The notes under the pieces were generated by a model. It worked only from the letters and a program-made list of their open reading frames with translations. It did no database searches and was not told the DNA's origin. From Synanceia verrucosa (lineage: Eukaryota > Chordata > Actinopteri > Perciformes > Synanceiidae), in the NCBI GenBank assembly GCA_029721515.1, contig CM056561.1, positions 4,550,001 to 4,614,000 of the forward strand: DNA of 64,000 nucleotides, in the 5' to 3' direction. Numbering within the stretch: position 1 is the first letter of the stretch; every line of letters begins with the position of its first letter. The position numbers and the translations under genes are program-made. Below are positions 38,101-47,100 of this stretch, piece by piece.

Positions 38101-41100
38101 CAAGAACGGAACAAGGTAAAAACATTTTTTTAATGACGAAATAGAGAGTCTCTTCTTTCATTTGATATTCAGTGTTTTCAGAGTCATAGTACAAAATATT
38201 GTTTGGGTCATGAAATATGACTCAAAATGGCCAAAAATGCTGGAACAAGACACTCTCTGTTTTATTAAAGGGCACTTAATGAGTTAACGATGCTAACAGC
38301 TCTGTCAAAAGTGTTGCAGAGGAGCTCAGACGATAACAGACTCTACACAGCTGACAGTCGTGAACTCAAGTGAACTGTTCTTCCAGCTGCAGTACCAGAA
38401 CCAGCCAGCAGGGCCTGGAAAGACATGCTGTCCGCTAGCTACAGCAGCTCCACCAGTGGCAACTGGAGCTGGGACGCCAGTGACCAATCAGTGCCATCCA
38501 CACCGTCCCCGCCTCTTTCCAACGACGCCAACAAGAACTTCCTGCTCTCGTCACAGGGTGATGATGTCATCGAGGACGTCATGGAGAGCACGCACTTCAT
38601 GTTTGAGGACCCCATACCTCGAAAGCGAAAGGTATCGGATGACCGCAGCGAGGCTTTTATTGTGAAATAATTGTTCAGTGATTAGGAAAGTGTTTATTGT
38701 TTGATAACAAAATGCAAGAAGGCAGCAGATCATATTTAACGCACATCAAATAAGACTAACATTATATTATTATGAAGATAACATCCACGTGTCTTGACTG
38801 CTAGTTTCTTGACACAGCTGAGGTTTTGTGGTGATCACAGCTGTTCCAGATGCTGTCCATTCCACTTTTCACTTAAACCCAAAAATGACTGCATGCTGAG
38901 TAATACTTCAGCTCTGCAGTCATACAGAAAGAACTCTAATGTGCTTATGTTATTTCTGTGAAGCAGTAGCAGAGACCTCAGAAAGCTCACTAGAAACATT
39001 GTGGAAATGAAAGCACCATGCTGCTTAACATCCCCTGACATAAGGCCTGCCACTTTCTGCTCCTGTGGATTATGTTCTCCCTTTCACTTCTCTTTCCTCT
39101 CATTTTTTTGTAAAACTATAGAAACAGTCCAGAAAGTGTTTTCACTGTCAAGAAGCTTTTCATCCCCCTTTTCATTCTGTTCAGGGGGAGATATTTTTAG
39201 TGAGAATGAGAGGGGAGGGATGAACAGCAGGAAGCAACAAAAGGTTCAAGGGATGCATAAAAATGAGGACTCAGAGAAAGTGGAGGAGTCGTCATGGTAG
39301 CAACAAGGAGAAATGAATCTCAGTATTTCCTCTAGCCATACATACAGTGACAGAGGAGAGCTCATATACTGTGCAATATGTGGGAGTTTGCAATTCCACC
39401 TCCCAGGAGAGGGGCAGCAGTGAAGATTATTGAGCAGCCGAATATATAAAACCATAAAGACTCCAAGGACCCGTGCCATACCATAGATAAGCAGACAGGA
39501 AATGAAGTAGGATGGTGCTGGAAGGAATAGAGACACACAAGGCTAAAACATGAGCTAACCTGCTGGCTCGCCTCACGCTGCAGTATAGACGCCAACCCAG
39601 GGGTCTGAGCCCTGCAGCGGGTTAAGAGGATTATTGAACATGACAATCAGCATTCTAACTGTAACACTGTCAAGATGCCAGAAAAAAAACCCTCAGGGAA
39701 TTAAATGACTTTTTTTTTTACGGTAGTAAGACTATCTTTGCTGTGTCACCTGTTTTAAACAGCATATATGCATGGGATGCATGTAAATAATAGGGCAGTA
39801 CCTCGCGATACAATGCTGTTACAATATTTTGACCACAATAACGATAATATCACGATAGCGATTTTGCAATAATCAATATATTGCAAGAAATTTCATCCGT
39901 GATACGTTGCGATATCTGTCTCACTGGAGAAATTCAGAATTTATTGCACTGAATCCATTTCACAGGAGTCACATAACAATCAATCAATCATGTCAATCAA
40001 TTATCAATTTTAGCCAAGTAAATATGTATGTATGTATACATATATACAGCGACACCTTGTGGAAGCCATTCTGGACGGATATTAACTCTATGAGGGCCAA
40101 AGGCATAGATTTACATCCTTTAAAATACAATGCTTGAGTGCCACAAACGTTTATGTATGTCTTTCCTTTTTTTGGCAGCAGGGACAAAAGAGTGCTGTCA
40201 CACAGTCTGTGAATAATTTTTGGGCTTCTAGGAGATGTAGTTGGAGCATAAAGAGACGGTATATGCCACAGAGATCAAAGCAGGAAGTGGAGACGATCAA
40301 GATTAGAGAGCAAAACAGAATCTGGACAAAAAGTTGTGATTTTGGTGAAAGTGTCCTCTACTCTACCTTTGATAAAACAAGAACGGAACAAGGTGAAAAC
40401 AAAGTTTTTTTTCATGATTAATTAGAGAGTCTCTTCTTTAATTTGAACTATTCTGTGTTTTCAGAGTCATAATACAAAATATTCTGTGGGTCTTAAAATA
40501 TGACTCAAAATGGGCAAAAATGCTGGAACAAGGCACTTTTGTGGCACTCAGAGAGTTAAGAAATTAAAAATCAATATTATATCAGAAGAAAAAGTATTGC
40601 AATATATTGCCATATTTTGTATTTTTTCCCAGCCCGAGCAAATAGCATAGTTTAATAGCATGTTGCAGTAGAAAGGGAGTGACAGTGAATGAGAAAGGAG
40701 TAGTAGTGTAGTGAATTAACATGACTATTAATAAAAACCTGTTCTACTCTAACTGCTCTTGCCCAGCTGTCCTCTTTCTTTCTATCTCCCTCCCTTCTTT
40801 TCTTGCCTTTTCTTTTCTGCAGGCTGTTGGGAGGTAATGACAGGACACACCCACTGTCTGTCATTAGCAGTGATGCAGGTCCCTGCCTGCTCATCACACA
40901 GCTGCCAGGCCCTGAGAGGCAAAAGAGAAAATGAATTGACATGAAAACACCCATTCATCTATGTATTTATCTCTGCTCGGCTTGCTTATGAATAGGGCTG
41001 GGAAAAAAATATTGATATGGCAAAAATATCCCAATACTCTTCCGCTATAATATTGATTTTTTTTTTTCTTCCGCACCTCTCATAAGGTTTTGCTGTGTAT

Positions 41101-44100
41101 ATATTATACATATATACATGTGCACATTTATTGTAATATCTGATGTGAGCAGGAGCAGATATGATCGGTATTTTCAAAAGTGGCTTTTTATGATCAGAGG
41201 TTAGACAGAGATCAGGTTGGTTTCCTGTCTGGTCGATGTGTACATGAAGAAGGAGGTGCACGTGTGGAGGCCTTGAATGTTGTTGTAGGCATGAGGGGAA
41301 CCCCCAGGCTGCATCCTAGCACCAAACTATTTCCGGTGCTCACAGTCGGTGAATGTGAAAGTTGACCGAGTAAAGTTGAATTTCATTCTGGTAGCATGGC
41401 GCTGGAGGCTGCCAATGAGCCCGACAGAGGGACGCAACAATAAATGCAGCATAAAATACTCATCAATATTCTGCAGATTGTATATTTACCTCCATCACTG
41501 TGTTTATGGTGGCCAACAGCTCATGTGTTTCCATTGTTAATAAAGTGATTCATAACCCCGAGGGCTTAAATGATTAAATAAATAAAACCTCATCCTACTC
41601 AGTTTACAACCCAGCTGTCTGCCGGTCTGACTCATGTTGGTTTGTGGTGGACGTCTCTTTCAGAACTCCATGAAGGTGATGTTCAAGTGCTTGTGGAAGA
41701 ACTGTGAAAAGGTCCTCAGCACCTCCTCAGGGATCCAGCGACACATCCGCACCGTCCACCTGGGGTGAGTCTCCAGACACTCCAGGAAAACCAGACACCA
41801 CCAACCTAACCAGCTGTTATCAGTGTTCTGATGTTCAGAAACACATAAACAAATAAAAAAATGTTCTGAATAATTTAGGTTTAGTCCTCAGTGTTTCCTT
41901 TGTCCATAACTTATATAAATATTAGCTTTATAATATTGGCTTTGCCAAGATGTGTATATTATGCACTTATTTTGTCTTAGATGAACCGTCACCATGGGTT
42001 TATTGATCTATGTGAGTCACATGATGAGCTTTATTGTGACACTGAGAGAATTTAAAAGTTTGTTGTCATTTTTAGTCATGGTTTATTTTTATTTTCCACT
42101 TTGCTTAAGACCTTTACTCTGTAGGTGTCACTTAAAGGGCACATATTTTGCATTACATGGTATATTATTTAAAAAAAACAGGTTATTTTTCTTACACTGT
42201 CTGAACAGTCCTGTATTTATCCTCTGTCTGGGGGAAAAAAACCACTAACGCTCTGTGAAGGTAGCACTCAAGCTGTGGTTGATATCATCTAATGAGCCTG
42301 AAAGTGACGGATCTCAGCAGCCGACAAAACACTAACTAGCTTGTCTCCACATAATCAAATGTGTACACAAGCACTGAAGGAGTGATTTTTCACAATATCT
42401 CCCCTTTAAGTAGTCCTTTCTGTGCAGCTTTGGGGTGGTAGTGTTAAACACTGTTTTAAATAATGTGGTCAAACGAGAAAAATGACACTTCTGCCTCGGC
42501 TGTCTGGTGCAGTACAGCTTCTTTACTCTCGAGCTAAGAGACATGTCGTCCAATAAAGAAGCAGATGTTTTTTTAAGATTAGAAAGGGATTAGAATAATT
42601 AAAGGGATCATGATATTATTAGATATAGGGTCATGTTCTAATTATACTAAAAGCTTGGAAAGAGGATTATTTTGCTATGAAACTGTCCTCACACTTCATC
42701 AACAGGCAGTTTGTTTGAGGACCCCTGCAGCCCACTGGCTGTTAGTGCCCCCTGCTGCTGGGAAAGAGAACCACTTCCTGCTCAGTTATTTGCTCATGTC
42801 GCTCACAGCTGTGCTGTTTCAGTGGTGTTTTCAGAAAATGACAAATAAATAGGCATTATCATTTTTCATGACTACTTCAATTCCATGTTCTTATTTAAAA
42901 AATACCCTTAATGCTCTCGTTATTGTTTAGATGTTGTTTTGGGTTATTTAAAACTTTATTAATTTCGCTGTAGTAGTAACAGAAATTTAAACATAAAAAA
43001 GTAGTTTTCAGAACAACATTGAATACTGACAGGGTTCCTTAAAAAGTCTTAAAATGTCTTAAATTAAAATCTAAGTAATTAAAGGTCTCAAATTGTCTTA
43101 GATTTACCATAAATTTGCTGTAGGTACAGTTTTAAAGAATTACTGAGATTTATAACAAGAATTTTGCATGTTATTTTGTTCACTTTTTTCTTCGTGAAAG
43201 TTGTGACATTAAAGTTGTAGAAAAAAGTTGAGTGTTATGCCTTCAATTTATATCGATGTTGCAAGTGTTAGATGGCTGAAAACAATTCATAAAAAATGTT
43301 ATCTGAGATAAATTGGTTATTTGTTTCTGTTAAATATCAATATCAGTATCAGACTACAATAATTTGACTAAATTGTTATGATATTTTGGGTTTTAAATTT
43401 TATTTGTTGAGGTCTTAAAAAGTATTATATTTGACTCTACAATGGTGCATGAACCCTGACTGAGCAATAATTTAAAAGATACCCACAAATGTTATATAAT
43501 TATCTTGAAAATGTTCTTTGCTTCCTGTCTCAACACAAATATGAATTATGTGCTAGATTTTAACGGTAATATCCTACATATCATGGGCCTACTGAGCCAT
43601 CCTGGAGCACAGGCAGCAGTCTTTTAGGTCCATTTGAGATCAGGGACCTGAGCCAGCAGTTTAATGGTTGTAGATGAGTGAGGAGTGAGTGGAATCATTT
43701 CAGATGCTTCGCATGAAGCATTTTCTGGCACCTGCATTTCTGAGTTTGACATGAAAGGGGAAAAAGATGTAAAAGTGAGGGGAATCAGCTGCCTCTTCAA
43801 ACGCTACATGACCTAAAGTTCAAGAGATCAGCTGCTGTTTATCAGCACCTCAGAGCTGACATTTGATTTAAAAAGCAGCTGAGTCAGATAATTTGACTTT
43901 GCTGAGTCATGTCTTAACAGCTGCGTCTCCTCCAACAGGCGAAACAGTGACTCGGACTACAGCGACGGCGAGGAGGACTTCTACTACTCAGAGATCGAGG
44001 TCAACATGGACAGCCTGACGGAGGGCTTGTCCAGCCTCACCCCCACCTCCCCCACCACGTCCGGCCCGATGCCCGTCTTCCCTCCGCCTCTCACCGCTGT

Positions 44101-47100
44101 CCCTCACTCCGAACGCATCAACATGAACGGATCTCAGAGACACGCCCCGACGCCGCTCAGTCAGTCGGCTCCCTCCACGCTGTGTCACATCCGCACCGAC
44201 CACGCCTACCAGGTAATTCACACACATCACTAAAATCGGGCTGCAGTGCCCCTTAAAACAAGACACTACCACGCCACAGAGCAGTGCGGAAATAAAAAGC
44301 AGCTCTGAGGTCAGAGTGAATTACTTAACTCCCACACAAGTGTGGGCGTTTATATCAAACTTTCCATTTACATGACTATCTTTTAAAGTCAGAAAAGAGA
44401 TTTAATCATGCTCAAATCGCTGCTCTGCACCACCTCTGGGTGTCTGCCCCTCTGCACCACCTCTGGGTGTCTGCTCCTCTGCACCACCTCTGGGTGCTCC
44501 TCTGCACCTCCTCCCTCTCCCTATGCTCGTCCCTCCTCTTCTCTTTCTTCCTCTTATAACTCAAGTGAATGTTCGCTCTTCATCACATGCCCTTGGTTTC
44601 AGGTCGAACAACACATTTGGTTAAAGTGTGGATATATATCTTTTAGATATTGAGTGTTGACTTCAGTCCTTGGTTCGAGATTGTATGGAGCTTTCAGTTG
44701 CCATGACAACAGAAATTTCACTTGAAAATTGACTTACAGTATGTGTTTTTTTTTTTTTTACACTGAAACTACAATGACTACTCCTCACATTTTCTCCTAT
44801 CTGCTGTCCTTCTTGCTGCCTTCGACAGCGTTTTCGTGACGTTTTCCTGTCGCTGTTGTTTGTCTCTAATGGTAAAACTCACACACATTTTCTGTTTATG
44901 AGAAATAGTGTGGTTTTTGTGGGAGGCAGTTGTGTTTTTGACGCCTGATCAGAGTTGATTTGAAGCTACAGTTCAGATGTAGTGGTGGAGAAATGCCTTC
45001 CCTGCTCATAATGTGATCTCTTTTCTCCTCTCTGTTTCTACTTGCACTCTTTCCCGTCCCTCGTCCTTCCTGTTGTGTCCGGGGTTGTTGTCCATGTTCC
45101 AGGCCACTGCTCCAGTGAGTATCCCAGTGGGTCCTGAGCTGGCTGGGTTAGGCAGTGCTAATGGGACCGGGCATGGAGTTGTGACTGGAAACGGCATCAG
45201 TGTGTCGTGGCAATCCCCTCCTGTCGTTTTCAAAGGCGTCCCGGTGAGTGAGGCTTTGTCTCACGGATTTTTATCTTAATTTTAACCGTTTTTGGTAGCT
45301 TTTTGTCGCTCTTTGTTTTCCACTCTTTCTGCTTCTTCATACCACAGACACCAATACACGCCGGTCTTTCTTCATACTTCTCAAAGTTCATGTAATCGAA
45401 ATAGAAATAAAAAAAATGTTAGGAATGGAAGCAGTCAATCTCCAACAATAATCCAGGTGATTAATTCCCTCTTGAGCATCATCAGGGTGTTTCAAAAGCT
45501 GGGTTCGTAATGGCCGAAGCAGCATGGCCATGAATCAGAGTCTGGGCTCATGGGACAACAAGAAGACAGTCAGAGGACCAGAGGGACCTGAGGGACCATA
45601 TATTGTACCTTAAAAGCACATCAGACATCCTCAAGCACAGAACTGTTTAAAGATTTACAAACCAATAAAAGGTTTAAATCAATATTAGGACTGGCAGACA
45701 ACCGCTGTGGGGACACAAAAACACGTACCAGATGAGTTTTATATGAATTGATTTTTGAACTCTTGGTTTTTTTTAGGCAGACCAGAAAGGATTGCAGAAG
45801 GACAGTGCAGCCTGCTAGAGAAAATTTATTTCTCAGCACTGGCCTTAGTGGTGTGAGCAGCACTTTACTGATAATACCCTGATATTTTTTTAAATATACC
45901 CCATTTTGTTTTTTAAATATACCCCAATTTCAATTTTTCCCCCTGTTTTGTTTTTTTTTAAACTCTTTGAGTGCTAAAGATGTGTATATACGTCTTTCCT
46001 TTCTTCGGTAGCAGGGACAAAAGAGCACTCTCACACAGAGCCTGTGAGTAATTTTGGTGCTTCTGGGATTTGTAGATGACTCAAAAGAGCCAAAAATGCT
46101 GGCACAAGGCACTTTCAGTTTTAAAAAAGGGCTGGCTCTAAGACAAAAACTGTCTTAGAGTACAGACACATGAGATTATAGCCCAGGATGCACTGTAACA
46201 ATGCAGCTTGTCTCATCAGGAGCTAATGCAAAAGTGGATGCTTTCTGGTTTAATTGTGATAACCTGTGTCTGTCTCTCGACGTAGGAAATCTTATAGAAG
46301 TTGTACTGTACAAATGCTCTTCATAAGGTGATATATGGTAGCTCCTGTTAAACAGAGACAGTAAAAGTGTTTCTGCCGTCAGGATGACAACAGTGAATGA
46401 GGCCAACTTACTCCAAAGCCTAAGATATTAATAAAAAATGGTCAGCAGTATTGTGTTGATCCTGAACTCATTCACACTCATTCCTCTGTTTTGTTTTAAT
46501 CGAGGTACCTGTATGTCTCGGGCTGTGTGATTGTGGGAGCGTCTCAGAGCACACCTGCTATGTTGGTTGCTATGCTGGTTTTGTATTTATGTTCGCTCAC
46601 AGTGTGAAAGGGCCGTTTTGACAAGTCATTCCAGGGTAAACACAGGTGTAATGAATAACATCAATTATGGGCCTGTTCAATTTAGGTGGACCAGGCCCCT
46701 GTTGTACTGGATCACTGGAATGGTTGTGACACACCTAAATACACCAGGGCCGTAATTACATCTGGGTTTCCCCTGCTGTGACAGCCGGCTTCTCGGGGAA
46801 ATCACAAACGTTTCTGAGTGGATGTAACAATGTGAATACACAAATCTGCAGGCAGAGGAAATACCAAGTAGTGTTTAGAGTGTTTATCTTTTTATACATC
46901 TGTTATTAGTATGTTGTTATAAAATAGAGCAATGCACTCATGATGCCTTTCCATTTCTGCAGGGGCCCGTGACCCATGTCGGGGCAGCTAGCATCGGTGA
47001 AAAGCGGCAGCAGGTGGCCAGCGCACACACCACTGTTAACAAGAGCCATGCTTTAATAACACCGGCACCTAAATCAACACCAGGAACCAGGTATGCAGTC

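Larger units (their letters stand above)
36229..38386 (+). other. slc2a4rg: slc2a4rg intron 3
   Basis: Contains the R5 element, a (GTT)n tract and R1 copy D. The remainder (36840-37860) has no identifiable feature. Confidence 0.6.
38632..41663 (+). other. slc2a4rg: slc2a4rg intron 4
   Basis: Contains a nested R4/R1 composite (39793-40640) and another R4-like start at 40993. The stretch 38632-39790 has no recognised feature. Confidence 0.6.
41765..43938 (+). other. slc2a4rg: slc2a4rg intron 5
   Basis: Contains the TTAAAGGG element and R2 copy 4. No exon was seen; the 84-codon ORF near 42000-42248 lies largely in repeat. Confidence 0.6.

Noticed and set aside
44423..44509. CRISPR-like direct repeats
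   Set aside because: Contiguous 27-bp units without spacers in a vertebrate intron: a minisatellite.
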